Shown here one piece after another: positions 17,343 through 26,145 of a stretch of DNA of 64,000 nucleotides (its first letter is position 1; each line of letters starts with the position of its first letter). Under the pieces are notes generated by a model. The model saw only the letters and a list, made by a program, of their open reading frames with translations, searched no databases and was not told the DNA's origin. This DNA is from Liquorilactobacillus hordei DSM 19519 (GTDB lineage Bacteria > Bacillota > Bacilli > Lactobacillales > Lactobacillaceae): positions 1 through 64,000 of the forward strand of contig NZ_CP049301.1 in assembly GCF_019443985.1 (NCBI RefSeq), in the 5' to 3' direction. A program made the translations under genes and the position numbers.

Positions 17343-18832
17343 GTGTCGGACTTTATAAATTCTATTTTTAAATGAATACAAATATATATGTTTATATTAG
17401 TTTTTGTTTACAAGTAAAAGTATATGTTTGATTCTATGTTTAATTAAACGTCTAAGTACAAGTCTATATATACATATACTCAAACATATAAATTAATATT
17501 TAATACAATGTAAGTTTCTATATTTAAGTATATTAGTAAGTCTACATACTAATTAACTTATAGATATAATAGGTATTAAACATCTAAACACAAATACATT
17601 AGAAAGTATATATTAGAATATAAATTAAATTCATAATATATTTTTATTAGTATTACTATTAGTATGTATATGTACTTATTTATTTACTTTAACGAATACT
17701 ATACTGTTTAATAAACTGCGTATTATACTATTAGTTAAACTATTGAGTTTGATAAACGCTGATATAAGGGCATTTCCAATAGAAAGAAGTGTAGACTATT
17801 CTTTTTTGAATTTATAAATTAGCTATTTTTATTGAAAAAATAAAATGTAAGCGAACAAAAATAACAGAAATATTGAATTTTAAAAAGTCTACAAGGCAAT
17901 TTTTAAAGAAAAGTGTCAATTCGGAGTGTTAGAAACAGTATTCTTGAAGTTAAAAAGTCTGCAAAAGAGTGTTCAGAAAGCTCTAAAAACACTAAAAAAT
18001 TATAGTGAATTAATCTTAAAGTTTTTAAAATCCTAGTAAAATATTTTTAAAATAAAACAGGAGAAAATTGTTGTATATTTTATTTACTTTTTAGTGGGAT
18101 TTTACTTGATTGAAAACGTGAGTTTTATTTTCATTTACCAGTTATATAAATTAATTTAATTTATTATTAAAGTTTGGTTGCCAGTTTAAATTCAATTGGA
18201 AAACTGAATAGCTTGTTTCGTGATCATAAATTTTAATTGAGAGATCATTTAGGTGAATAAGTGGTTGAGTAGTGGATCAAAATTAGATTAGAAAACGCGT
18301 GAGCGAATGTGATATGAGCAAAATTATGTAAAAACTAGGAAAATACGTAGGGAGTAATAGTGAATAAATACTGATACAAAGGGAAAGTAGACAAATACGA
18401 GAGTAAAAATATAGCACGAAAAGTAGATAGGTAAGTAGGTAGCAAAGTAGGGACTAAGAAAAATGTAGGAAAAATGGGATAATTAGAGTAACTTGATTAG
18501 CTGGAGTAGTAGGGTGGGGAGAGTGTAGGGGAAATGTAGAGAAATTTTTATGGTGTGTAGGTGTAGCTACTGATTTGAAAAATCACAAAAAATTTAGTTT
18601 GTTTTGAGAAAAACAGCCCCCACCGCACTGTAAAGAATAATACTACTTAACAGTGTATAGCATTATTTAAAAATGTTTTATCTTTTTTAAAATAGCCCCC
18701 GTTTGATATTTTTTTAAGGTGTCAATTTTTTCCAATCAGCCAGCAGCCACTTTTATTTATTTTGTCTAAAAAAATTTAATTGTTTTGTGTGAGTATCTGA
18801 TAACACTAAAATATTTTATTAATCATTAAATC

Positions 18833-18870
18833 ATATCATTACAATATCATTACAATATCAAAATGATATC
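18833..18870. repeat. Short tandem repeat and palindrome
   Basis: Two perfect copies of ATATCATTACA (18833-18843, 18844-18854) followed by ATATCAAAATGATATC, partly palindromic. Could be protein-binding sites in the composition-switch region. Confidence 0.55.
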
Positions 18871-19180
18871 ACATTCAACTATTTAAAATGTTTTACATAT
18901 CATAGCAATATCAGAAAAAATTCCTCTCACTATTTCGCCACCATTTCAATTACAAAAAATAGTTTAATTTATTTCTCAATTTTTCATTACTGTTTCACTT
19001 TCTATTTTTTCCGTTCACCAATTCAATTACTCGCACACTTAACTAATTAATCACCAATCACTAACCAACCAACTAACTAATCTTAATTCAATCACTCATA
19101 CTCATATACATGTATACTATTAATTTGCTTTTACTTTCTCTTTTTGTCTTTTTTCTTTTTCTATTATTCAATTTATTTTT

Positions 19181-19204
19181 AATTTAATTTAATTTAATTT
19201 AATT
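19181..19204. repeat. AATTT microsatellite
   Basis: Four perfect AATTT units plus AATT. Simple repeat with no evident function. Confidence 0.8.
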
Positions 19205-19506
19205 CAATCATTCATTCAATACACTTGACTATACCATATTGCACTACTAAGCACGATCACTCACTAACTATCATTGTTATACTAACGTTCATACTATACA
19301 TATATACTACTACACCATATATACCAATACGCTACACTATACCATATCATACTATATATACATATATTACTAGCATACTACTATCATAACATTATATTAC
19401 ACCCAACAAGCCTTACAGCCATAAGGCTTTAAACTATATTTCGTTACTATATTTTAATCGTGTTTCTACTATATATTATCAATTTAAAAATATATTAAAT
19501 TAAGTG

Positions 19507-19851
19507 TTGACACAACATATTCAATGGTGTAGTATTGTGATTGTTGATTGATAGATAGCTTTTATCTTTCTAACAATCAATTCAAAAAGAATTAAAAAAA
19601 GTGTTGACTTTTTAAAAGCTATGTTTTAATATAGGTATCATAGAGTTAGGTATTAGGTATGTATCAAGAACGCCTTAAAGTGCGTCAGATAGCTATATAA
19701 TATCAAACTTAAAAAGATATTAAAATAAGTGTTGACAACTTAAATATTAAGTGTTAAACTTGAAACATGAATTAAGCAAGCAAGCCTTTAAATGCAAAAC
19801 TTAATTCAAAAAGAATTAAAAAAAGTGTTGACAACTTAAAATGAAAGTTGT
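19507..19851 (+). promoter_or_regulatory. Four tandem sigma-A promoters in repeated units
   Basis: -35/-10 pairs, each with a 17-base spacer: TTGACA 19507/TAGTAT 19530, TTGACT 19604/TAATAT 19627, TTGACA 19732/TAAACT 19755, TTGACA 19828/TAACAT 19851. Each -35 is preceded by a related A-rich block (AATTCAAAAAGAATTAAAAA in two copies) and GTG. Units are 97, 128 and 96 bases apart. Hairpin-forming stretches follow several, for example GAATTAAG...CTTAATTC in unit 3. They point toward the accessory gene array at 21.5 kb. Confidence 0.7.
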
Positions 19852-20092
19852 AACATAGTTCTTGTAAGTTAGCAACAAGGTATCAAGGCGAGACAACGCC
19901 GTATCAATCAGGTGTGAAAGATAGGCTACAATGTATATCGACTTTCTAGTATTCTATACGACAGTTAGTCAATCAAACACACTTTGACCTTTGACAACTT
20001 AATAACCTCGGTAGACTAGCAACCTACTGAAACACTTGAATAGTTAGCGAATTGTTAGATTGCTCCTATGTCAATAAATGGCACATCTTTTT

Positions 20093-20860
20093 CTAAACAC
20101 TCGTTCTAATTCTGTCGGAATTAAACCAACTGATGTAATTTGAGGTTCGGATTACCAAGTCCTCAAAATTGGAAAAAGTTGTTTGAAAGGCAAACTCTCT
20201 CTTCAACAATGAGTGAAAAGCTTCAATTGGCCCATTATCATAAGGATAACCTTGTTTTGAGTATGAGTGGCTAATCTGATGCCGTTCAAGTAAAGTTTCA
20301 ACTTCGTTGCTGGTGTACTGTGAACCCATGTCAGAGTGAAAATATTGTGGCTTTTGATGACATTCAAGCGCCTGATTAATCGTTTCTACAACTAACGGCG
20401 CCTCCATCTGACGACCAATCTTGAAAGCAAGAACTTGATGAACCTTTGGTTCGTAAATAGAACTGAGATAAACCCAGGTTCCTGGACGTAATTCCAAATA
20501 AGTAATGTCAGCACGCCATATCCTTGCATTGGGCTGGTGCTTGATTAAATTGGGGCGTTGTGAATGATCCACATGAGTGCCAGGTTTTTTAAATCGCCGA
20601 TTCATTAAAGAGTGAATCTCCATTTCCCTCATTAATCGTAAAATTCGTTTTGACCCAACACGGATGCCTGACTTGCGAAGCACCATCGTTATTCGTGGAT
20701 AACCATAGGCACGATAATTATTTTCCCAAATCAATTTAATTTTTTCTTTGAGCTGATTATCAACACGTTCGTGTTGACTAGGTTGATATCTTTTCCAATG
20801 GTAATAGGTGCTACGCGGTAATTTCAGTGCCGAAAGAATAATTGATAAGCGGTGTCGCAA
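20093..20860 (-). CDS. IS3-family transposase OrfB (DDE integrase domain)
   Basis: 255 residues from a TTG codon, but it is more likely made only as an OrfAB fusion, since the frame is open upstream to the slippery site. HTH_21-like N-terminus (LPRSTYYHWKR), then the rve integrase core. The catalytic triad is D in WRADITYLEL, D in FHSDMGSQYTS and E in GPIEAFHSLLKRE. It catalyses cut-and-paste/copy-out transposition of the element. Confidence 0.9.
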   Translation of the reverse strand: MRHRLSIILSALKLPRSTYYHWKRYQPSQHERVDNQLKEKIKLIWENNYRAYGYPRITMVLRKSGIRVGSKRILRLMREMEIHSLMNRRFKKPGTHVDHSQRPNLIKHQPNARIWRADITYLELRPGTWVYLSSIYEPKVHQVLAFKIGRQMEAPLVVETINQALECHQKPQYFHSDMGSQYTSNEVETLLERHQISHSYSKQGYPYDNGPIEAFHSLLKREFAFQTTFSNFEDLVIRTSNYISWFNSDRIRTSV

Positions 20861-20898
20861 TAACTGATCTTCTATGAAGACAAGGCAATTAATTCGTC

Positions 20899-21162
20899 CT
20901 AATGCTTTCCCAGTAACACCGCCGCAGCTTTTAAAATTTCAAGTTCCTCCTTTAATCGCTGATTTTCCTTTTGAAGTTGTTTGAATTCTTTGGACGTTAC
21001 TTCAGTACCGTCTTCTAGCTCAACTGATTTAGCGCCTTTAACCCAGTTATGAATTGCGGCTGGAGAAACACCGTATTCCTCGGAAAGCGAGCGAATAGAT
21101 CTTTTCTCTTCACGATGCATCTTCACAATGCTGGCTTTAAAATCATCTTGATATCGTTTCAT
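20899..21162 (-). CDS. IS3-family transposase OrfA
   Basis: 87 residues. HTH domain (RSIRSLSEEYGVSPAAIHNWVKG, about 21-43) that binds the inverted repeats, followed by a leucine-zipper coiled coil (KEFKQLQKENQRLKEELEIL). It ends at TAG shortly after GGGAAAG, where ribosomes can shift into OrfB. Confidence 0.92.
   Translation of the reverse strand: MKRYQDDFKASIVKMHREEKRSIRSLSEEYGVSPAAIHNWVKGAKSVELEDGTEVTSKEFKQLQKENQRLKEELEILKAAAVLLGKH
20905..20911 (-). other. Programmed -1 frameshift heptamer
   Basis: The minus strand reads G GGA AAG in the orfA frame, an X XXY YYZ slippery heptamer of the type known from lambda gpG-T. A -1 shift gives GGG AAA GCA TTA and leads into orfB. Confidence 0.75.
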
Positions 21163-21240
21163 TGGAATGCTCCTATCTTGTTTTATTAATTATGGCATAA
21201 CTGTTCAGAAATTTATGTACCAAATACTAGGATAGGAGCA

Positions 21241-21565
21241 GATTGAGAACGCGGATAACTAGCAAACAAGTATATTCTAATCACTTGAATACAATCAGGC
21301 ACTTGATTAGACAGTATGGAGATAAATTAAGCATACAATATACAACGGGAGTGAAAAAATCTGCATTAAGTTCAATAGTTTAAAATAAAATATAAACATG
21401 CAATGACTACTTGAAAAAGTAAGAGCGTATCTAATTGACGACCTAACCAGCACCAAGTATAAAAACACACAATTTTTTAGCAATGTTCAAGTGGGTTATT
21501 GAAACTTAATAGCCTACTTTATAGATTGTTAAAATTCTCTCTATTTTAACATAGTAATAAACATA
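21241..21565. other. Leader of the accessory array, cut by the IS
   Basis: 325 bases without a gene. Contains one CAATAGTTTAA partition-like word (21373-21383) and, at 21556-21572, a copy of the dispersed repeat AATAAACATAATGAAAG just before the first small gene. The sequence continues the leader that begins before the IS at 20060. Confidence 0.5.
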
Positions 21566-21583
21566 ATGAAAGAAGTGTTAAGT

Positions 21584-21784
21584 ATGAAACATTGTATCGG
21601 AACAATCGTACTATCAAACAATCATTCTTTAAATATCGAACGTATTAATAACGATATTGACGACACACTTACATTTAATATAAATGGTGGTCGTTCATAC
21701 ACACGTGATATAATTGACGGTAGTTATTTTATGTTCAAAAAATCTAAGTATTTTTTATCTAATGCAATCAGGGTCAATATATAA
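21584..21784 (+). CDS. Small unknown protein
   Basis: 66 residues, beginning MKHCIGTIVLSNNHSLNIERI, mostly beta-strand pattern. GAAAGAAGTG precedes ATG 21584; an in-frame ATG six codons earlier belongs to the dispersed repeat. First gene of the accessory array. I do not recognise it. Confidence 0.6.
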   Translation: MKHCIGTIVLSNNHSLNIERINNDIDDTLTFNINGGRSYTRDIIDGSYFMFKKSKYFLSNAIRVNI

Positions 21785-21798
21785 AAAGGAGTGTAATC

Positions 21799-22092
21799 AT
21801 GATTAGAAATATACAAGTTAAATTAGTTAATGAATTTGATCAATCTTCAGATAATAATCAACAATACTTATCTGAAAAAGTTGATAATTTTGCGGATTCA
21901 TATACAAATACCGAGGAACAAGCTATCGAGTTTCTTGATAATTTTAAGGGCAGCGAATTAAATGAAATATTAATTCTACTTATTAATCGCTATAATGATA
22001 ACAATCTAATAAGCGATTGGATTGTTGACAAAATTGAATTGACTAATGAAATAGTAGGGTATTTAGTTCGTGATTACTATCAATTGAATTAA
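21799..22092 (+). CDS. Small acidic unknown protein
   Basis: 97 residues, acidic and helical (EEQAIEFLDNFKGSELNEILI), no signal or membrane segment. AAAGGAGTG precedes the start, 15 bases after the previous stop, so the two genes are probably co-transcribed. Function unknown. Confidence 0.7.
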   Translation: MIRNIQVKLVNEFDQSSDNNQQYLSEKVDNFADSYTNTEEQAIEFLDNFKGSELNEILILLINRYNDNNLISDWIVDKIELTNEIVGYLVRDYYQLN

Positions 22093-22158
22093 TTCAATAT
22101 TCAGGTATATAACTAAACATATCAATAGAAACTCAAAAATATAAAGGTGGTTTTAATT

Positions 22159-22527
22159 ATGAAAAAGTCAAGTATAGCAATTGCATCAATAACATTGGGT
22201 TTATTGGGTTGTCAACAACTAGTTATTTATAAGCAATCAAGTCAGATTCAATCAACTAGTCAACAAGTTGCAACTATGAAACAGAAAAACTATGATTTTG
22301 CAATTGGTAAACGTGCATTAAAATTAGAGAATGGACAAATTATCAAGACTAACAAGTTTTCTATTCAATACGTGGAGAATACAGACAAAAAATGGTCTGC
22401 TGTAATCTATCCTACCGATAAGAATACACGTATTTTAGGTCAACAAGGTGTGGGGGCAAAAGGACTTGAATTAGATAATGTATCATACACGGATACTGGA
22501 TTGACAACAATAGTAGACAACAAATAA
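22159..22527 (+). CDS. Small putative lipoprotein
   Basis: 122 residues. N-terminus MKKSSIAIASITLGLLGCQQ has two lysines, a hydrophobic stretch and a lipobox-like LLGC, suggesting a lipid-anchored surface protein. The rest is soluble and beta-rich (GKRALKLENGQIIKTNKFSI). AAAGGTGG gives start 22159; the frame is open four codons further. The only clearly exported product of the array. It could act in surface exclusion or superinfection immunity, but this is guesswork. Confidence 0.65.
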   Translation: MKKSSIAIASITLGLLGCQQLVIYKQSSQIQSTSQQVATMKQKNYDFAIGKRALKLENGQIIKTNKFSIQYVENTDKKWSAVIYPTDKNTRILGQQGVGAKGLELDNVSYTDTGLTTIVDNK

Positions 22528-22581
22528 ACATATCAACAAAAAAGAATTTTTACTCAAAAAAATAAAAAGGTGGTTTTAATT
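22523..22581 (+). repeat. Inter-gene leader unit, copy 1
   Basis: Contains TAAACATATCAACA, AAAAAAGAATTTTTACTC, an A-rich run and AAAAAGGTGG before the next ATG. Almost the same 60 bases recur at 22737-22798. Confidence 0.7.
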
Positions 22582-22737
22582 ATGGAAAAATCAGTATTAT
22601 ATGAAAAAGCGGAAGCAATGGCAGAATTAATGGGTAAAGAGGAATTATTGAACTCTTTAATGATGGCTATGGATAATAGGGAATTACAAGAAAATCTTGA
22701 ATTTATTGATCGGTGTCACGATACTAATGTATTTTAA
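22582..22737 (+). CDS. Very small helical protein
   Basis: 51 residues, MEKSVLYEKAEAMAELMGKE..., strongly helical, Met-rich. AAAAAGGTGG at ideal distance. Lies between two near-identical leader units, so it forms a cassette of its own. Unknown function. Confidence 0.6.
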   Translation: MEKSVLYEKAEAMAELMGKEELLNSLMMAMDNRELQENLEFIDRCHDTNVF

Positions 22738-22798
22738 GTAAACATATCAACAGAAAAAAGAATTTTTACTCAAAAAAAATAAAAAGGTGGAGTTTATT
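22737..22798 (+). repeat. Inter-gene leader unit, copy 2
   Basis: TAAACATATCAACAGAAAAAAGAATTTTTACTC followed by an A-rich run and AAAAAGGTGG, nearly the same as 22523-22581. Confidence 0.7.
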
Positions 22799-23494
22799 AT
22801 GGCAAAATACATAAATAAAAAGGGTCAAGTATTATCAATTGAAGCAGATGAATGCGCAGAAAATCCAATGCGTGAATGGGGTATGTTTGGTACTTATTAT
22901 ACTTTTGAGAGCAGAAGTTTTTCGCCACAAGAACACAAGTATAGTGATTCAATGGAGTTCTTGGGTAGCATAATTGGTGATGAATTAGTTGAAAAAATTC
23001 ACGATAAATACAGTAATACAAGTGACTTTTTAAGTGACGTATTAAAACGTATTAATAAGTTAGGATACATTATGTTCCCAATTAGTAAATTTGAGCATAG
23101 TAATGTAGTCTATTCAATCGGTGTATCGAATGGCTGGGATTGTGGTACGGTTGGCTTAGCATTCGTAACAAAAGAAAAATTGTACAAAGAGTTTGGCAAA
23201 AAAAGAATCTCTTCTCAAGTGATTGAAAGAGTAAAAAATATTTTTGAAAGTGAGTTAAATACCTATACACAATGGTGTAATGGGGAAGTTTATGGTTTTA
23301 CAGTTTCAGATAGTAAAGGCGAAGTAGTTGATAGCTGCTGGGGTTTTTATGGCTTGTGTCAAGACACAGATTTGGATGAAGCAGTAAAATCGGGCTTACT
23401 AGAAACAGTTGCAGAATCAACTAATTGTGGTGAACCGAGTGACTGGGAAGAGGCAAAAGTTGATCGTGTAATTTATAAAGCAAAAACAGCATAA
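22799..23494 (+). CDS. Conserved phage/plasmid protein of unknown function
   Basis: 231 residues. The C-terminal half carries VYGFTVSDSKGEVVDSCWGFYG, a motif I have seen in many small proteins of Gram-positive phages and conjugative plasmids, with RISSQVIERVKNIFESEL before it. No catalytic pattern stands out. I start it at ATG 22799, behind AAAAAGGTGG. The largest protein of this part of the array. Its role is unknown; counter-defence is only a guess from company. Confidence 0.75.
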   Translation: MAKYINKKGQVLSIEADECAENPMREWGMFGTYYTFESRSFSPQEHKYSDSMEFLGSIIGDELVEKIHDKYSNTSDFLSDVLKRINKLGYIMFPISKFEHSNVVYSIGVSNGWDCGTVGLAFVTKEKLYKEFGKKRISSQVIERVKNIFESELNTYTQWCNGEVYGFTVSDSKGEVVDSCWGFYGLCQDTDLDEAVKSGLLETVAESTNCGEPSDWEEAKVDRVIYKAKTA

Positions 23495-23544
23495 ATTGGC
23501 AAGAAAAGAATTTTTGCACAAAAAATAAAAAGGCAGGAATAACT

Positions 23545-23835
23545 ATGATTAAATTTAACGGGGCAGATACACAAAAAATACAAAAATGGACTATAAAAGG
23601 AAACACGGTATACGATGTACTTTTGCAATTGCAAGAAAAAGATGTAATTAGTTATGAAGACTTAGAATTAAGAGTTTCAGATGAAATAAAAAACTTTGAT
23701 GAATTAGAGCCAGATGAACAAGTTGACAAAATTTATGAATATATATCTAAATTATCTGATGACGATTTGAAGTTTTTAATATCAAGGTGTAATGGTGCTG
23801 CATTTTATCAGAAATGGACTGATATTGAAGAATAA
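23545..23835 (+). CDS. Small acidic unknown protein
   Basis: 96 residues, acidic helical (DELEPDEQVDKIYEYISKLSDDDLKFLI). Leader contains AAAAGAATTTTTGC and AAAAAGGCAGG before the ATG, as in neighbouring cassettes. Not recognised. Confidence 0.7.
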   Translation: MIKFNGADTQKIQKWTIKGNTVYDVLLQLQEKDVISYEDLELRVSDEIKNFDELEPDEQVDKIYEYISKLSDDDLKFLISRCNGAAFYQKWTDIEE

Positions 23836-23875
23836 ATTATTAATGTTGGCAAAAAAAGAATTTTTACTAGACTTA

Positions 23876-23921
23876 AGCGTGGTATGGTTACAATTTGTAA
23901 GTTCGATTCTTACACACGCTA
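23876..23921 (+). tRNA. tRNA-like minihelix (acceptor plus T arm only)
   Basis: AGCGTGG (23876-23882) pairs at six of seven positions with ACACGCT (23914-23920). Between them is a perfect T arm GTAAG-TTCGATT-CTTAC (23897-23913). Only 14 bases replace the D and anticodon arms. Either a deleted tRNA remnant or a tRNA-mimic RNA, lying between two array genes. Confidence 0.4.
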
Positions 23922-23951
23922 TTATATAAAATAATAAAAGGTGGGAATATC

Positions 23952-24182
23952 ATGATCAAAGTAATTAAAGAATTAGAACTGAGTGATTTTAAAGCGTGGA
24001 GCGGTGGGGCTTGTGTCCTAGAGAATAGTATTGATAATGGTACCTATGATGAACTTAGCGACTATATTCAAGACTATATTAATTCAAAAATGGAAGATAA
24101 CATTGATGGAACAGAACTAAACGATATTCTTTGGTTTGACGATCAAGTACAAAAGATTGTCTATGGTAACATGAACGATTAG
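23952..24182 (+). CDS. Conserved small acidic protein (AWSGG...GTELNDILWF)
   Basis: 76 residues. The pattern DFKAWSGGACV near the N-terminus and GTELNDILWFDD near the C-terminus recurs in small proteins of Firmicute plasmids, phages and conjugative elements; I know no function for it. AAAGGTGGGAA precedes the ATG. Confidence 0.75.
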   Translation: MIKVIKELELSDFKAWSGGACVLENSIDNGTYDELSDYIQDYINSKMEDNIDGTELNDILWFDDQVQKIVYGNMND

Positions 24183-24234
24183 TAAGTTGCGTAAAAAAGA
24201 TTTTTACTCAAATAATAAAAGGGTGGTAATTAGT

Positions 24235-24789
24235 ATGTTCGATATTCTAAAAACAACCGCAATAAGAAGTTGGGGTCATGGATTAAATTTTGTATTTGCA
24301 GGAAAATTTAGTAGTAAAAATGGATTAGAAAAATTACTAAATATGTATGGACTTGATATTGACTATAGTGAAAATTTACTTGATGAAAATATTAGGTACG
24401 TAGACAATGATGGAGAAGATATTCAATCAATTCAAGTTGAGAACAACAATGAATTATGGTTAGTATATAATAACGACTCAGTCTTATCAGACTATATTGA
24501 CGGTGGTTTATATGTAGACAACAAAAAGAATTTTTTGTTGGTTTTTGTTGATGGAATGTACACTTATACTAATCGTTTTGCTATTGATCTAGTTAGTGGA
24601 ACAGTTGGTACAGTTGAATTTGATGAGAACGGCAATGTTAAATATGAATGGAAATATACATTACGCCATAATGATATTGAGATGCTACAAAGTACCATTG
24701 AAGATATTGGCAGCGATGAATTAGATTGCGAGAAAATAAATATTAATCGTATTGGATTAGAAAAATTAGGTTATCCAGTATCCATATAA
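24235..24789 (+). CDS. Unknown protein
   Basis: 184 residues starting MFDILKTTAIRSWGHGLNFV, chosen because AAAGGGTGG lies just upstream. Mixed alpha/beta, no membrane segment. Its leader again holds AAAAAAGATTTTTACTC. Not recognised. Confidence 0.7.
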   Translation: MFDILKTTAIRSWGHGLNFVFAGKFSSKNGLEKLLNMYGLDIDYSENLLDENIRYVDNDGEDIQSIQVENNNELWLVYNNDSVLSDYIDGGLYVDNKKNFLLVFVDGMYTYTNRFAIDLVSGTVGTVEFDENGNVKYEWKYTLRHNDIEMLQSTIEDIGSDELDCEKININRIGLEKLGYPVSI

Positions 24790-24811
24790 TAAACATATCA
24801 AAATAATTGTT

Positions 24812-24872
24812 AGTACAACTGGTGTAGCGTAAAAAGAATTTTTGCTAGTGGGTTCGATTCTCACTTGTGCTT
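24812..24872 (+). tRNA. D-arm-less tRNA-like element, anticodon-position GAA
   Basis: Acceptor AGTACAA / TTGTGCT pairs at all seven positions (one G-T). T arm GTGGG-TTCGATT-CTCAC is perfect. The middle contains GTAAA-AAGAATT-TTTGC, an anticodon-arm-like hairpin that would present GAA (Phe) but lacks U33. No D arm can be drawn. The middle hairpin is the same AAAAAGAATTTTT block found in the leaders of neighbouring genes, so the fold may be a chance product of a recombined leader. Confidence 0.4.
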
Positions 24873-24907
24873 TTTATACATAAAATAATTTTTGGGAGGA
24901 ATTAATT

Positions 24908-25066
24908 ATGACAAGAGAAGAAATTATTGAGGCAGTAGAAAATGAAGGCGTTTCAATCAGGGATACGGACGATGAAAAAACAGTACCTGATATGGTAGAA
25001 ACAAATGTAGATATGCTAGGTATGAGTTATAAAGAATCTATACAACAAGTATTATACGGAGAATAA
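24908..25066 (+). CDS. Very small acidic protein
   Basis: 52 residues, MTREEIIEAVENEGVSIRD..., behind a perfect GGGAGGAATTAATT ribosome site repeated in several neighbours. Unknown. Confidence 0.65.
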   Translation: MTREEIIEAVENEGVSIRDTDDEKTVPDMVETNVDMLGMSYKESIQQVLYGE

Positions 25067-25084
25067 AAATTAGGAGGAATTATT

Positions 25085-25381
25085 ATGATTGATTATAAAA
25101 AAGAGATTGATAACGGACAAGAATTGGCAAATAAATTAATGGACTTAGGTTGTGAACCTAAGTATGTTGAGGGGAGTTTGCAGGATAACTATTTTTTCGA
25201 GGATATGCAAAAAATTAGGTTTACTAACGGTATTAAGCCACGCAAGTATGTAATGATTCTTGAAAATCATCTTAATACTTGGTCGAGTAATCATGTATTA
25301 TTTCTTACTGATAATGAAAAAACTTATACAAAATTGTTAAAAGAATATCAAGGTAACTATGAAAAGCTAGTTAATGCTTAA
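25085..25381 (+). CDS. Small unknown protein
   Basis: 98 residues, mixed helix/strand (IRFTNGIKPRKYVMILENHL). TTAGGAGGAATT upstream, 18 bases after the previous stop. Not recognised. Confidence 0.7.
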   Translation: MIDYKKEIDNGQELANKLMDLGCEPKYVEGSLQDNYFFEDMQKIRFTNGIKPRKYVMILENHLNTWSSNHVLFLTDNEKTYTKLLKEYQGNYEKLVNA

Positions 25382-25430
25382 TGTACGCGGTAGAAAGAAA
25401 TTTACTCATAAAAATGGAGGTTTAAGTATT

Positions 25431-25817
25431 ATGAAAAAAAATTATTTTACACGTAACGAAGCACTTAATGAGATAAAAAAAGTTTTAGAGAATGGATATA
25501 CTGGGGCGTATGCTGATTTGGAAGATGTCGTTTTTTGTAATGAAAATTACATTTCATATAAAGTAGATGCTGAAAACCCTATATTAGAATATGGTGTATT
25601 TGATGCAATGGAAAGAATTAAGCAGTATGAATTAGAAAATTATGGAGTAATTGACACAGATTTCTCTGATCCAGTTCGGGTCGCAAACTCGTTGTGGCAT
25701 ATCATTGGATATAACGTTATACAAGACTTAGAAACATTAAGTGAATTTTGGAATGATGATGCGACTATTGATAAGAACAGGGAAGTAATCGCTGAAATTG
25801 AAGGATTACTAGATTAG
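25431..25817 (+). CDS. Unknown protein
   Basis: 128 residues, start MKKNYFTRNEALNEIKKVLE chosen for the AATGGAGG site. Helical with a conserved-looking centre (DPVRVANSLWHIIGYNVIQDL). Not recognised. Confidence 0.7.
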   Translation: MKKNYFTRNEALNEIKKVLENGYTGAYADLEDVVFCNENYISYKVDAENPILEYGVFDAMERIKQYELENYGVIDTDFSDPVRVANSLWHIIGYNVIQDLETLSEFWNDDATIDKNREVIAEIEGLLD

Positions 25818-25941
25818 AAATAAACATATTGATAAGAAAGAATTCTTAGTGTTGTAGTCAAGTGACTGGATAAGTTATCTAACAAGAGGCAGTATCTTGT
25901 TGCAATGTAGTAATGAAAAATAAATTTTAGAGGTGATTGTT
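25818..25941 (+). other. Inter-gene region with stacked hairpins
   Basis: Starts with TAAACATATTGATAAG (dispersed-repeat-like). Then AGTC-AAGT-GACT, GATAA/TTATC and AACAAGA-GGCAGTA-TCTTGTT follow one another. A structured leader or small RNA is possible; no T-run terminator is seen. Confidence 0.4.
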
Positions 25942-26115
25942 ATGTATTCAGTAATTGATACATATGTAGGTGTTAAAGAAGTTTTATCAAAGTATAGAGT
26001 AATTGAATTAGCAAAGGATATATATCCATTCTATCCAATTGATAATTTAAGAAGCGCAACAAAATTGTTACGTGAGCAAGGATATGAGATTTCAAGAGCA
26101 GATTTGCTCTTTTAG
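25942..26115 (+). CDS. Small unknown protein
   Basis: 57 residues, MYSVIDTYVGVKEVLSKYRV..., behind TAGAGGTGA. The C-terminal segment (IDNLRSATKLLREQGYEISRADLL) could be a single helix-turn-helix. Not recognised. Confidence 0.65.
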   Translation: MYSVIDTYVGVKEVLSKYRVIELAKDIYPFYPIDNLRSATKLLREQGYEISRADLLF

Positions 26116-26145
26116 TAAATGTATAAAATATTTTTGGTGGAATAA

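Larger units (their letters stand above)
17343..19430. other. Long gene-free region with strand-composition switch
   Basis: About 2 kb with no credible ORF on either strand. Roughly 17.8-18.58 kb is very poor in C and rich in G and A on the plus strand (GTAGG-like words). From about 18.72 to 19.40 kb it is very poor in G and rich in C and T (CTAACC, CTATAC words). The junction near 18.60-18.72 holds two AGCCCCC words and CACTGT/ACAGTG inverted arms (18626-18655 region). It looks like a replication- or segregation-related region. Confidence 0.6.
20061..21240 (-). mobile_element. IS3-family (IS150-like) insertion sequence
   Basis: 1180 bp. Terminal inverted repeats start TGCTCCTAT and share TGG-ACAT further in (left end 20061, right end 21240). 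A 3-bp target duplication GAT flanks it on both sides. It contains orfA and orfB in overlapping frames with a -1 frameshift signal. It appears complete and sits between the four tandem promoters and the accessory gene array, on the opposite strand to that array. Confidence 0.88.

Noticed and set aside
18495..18545. G-quadruplex in the G-rich arm
   Set aside because: GGGTGGGG and GGGG runs are present but only three tight runs of three or more G occur within a short distance; not enough to claim one.
25850..25910. Another tRNA in the array
   Set aside because: Three small hairpins are present but no acceptor pairing or TTCGA-type loop could be drawn.
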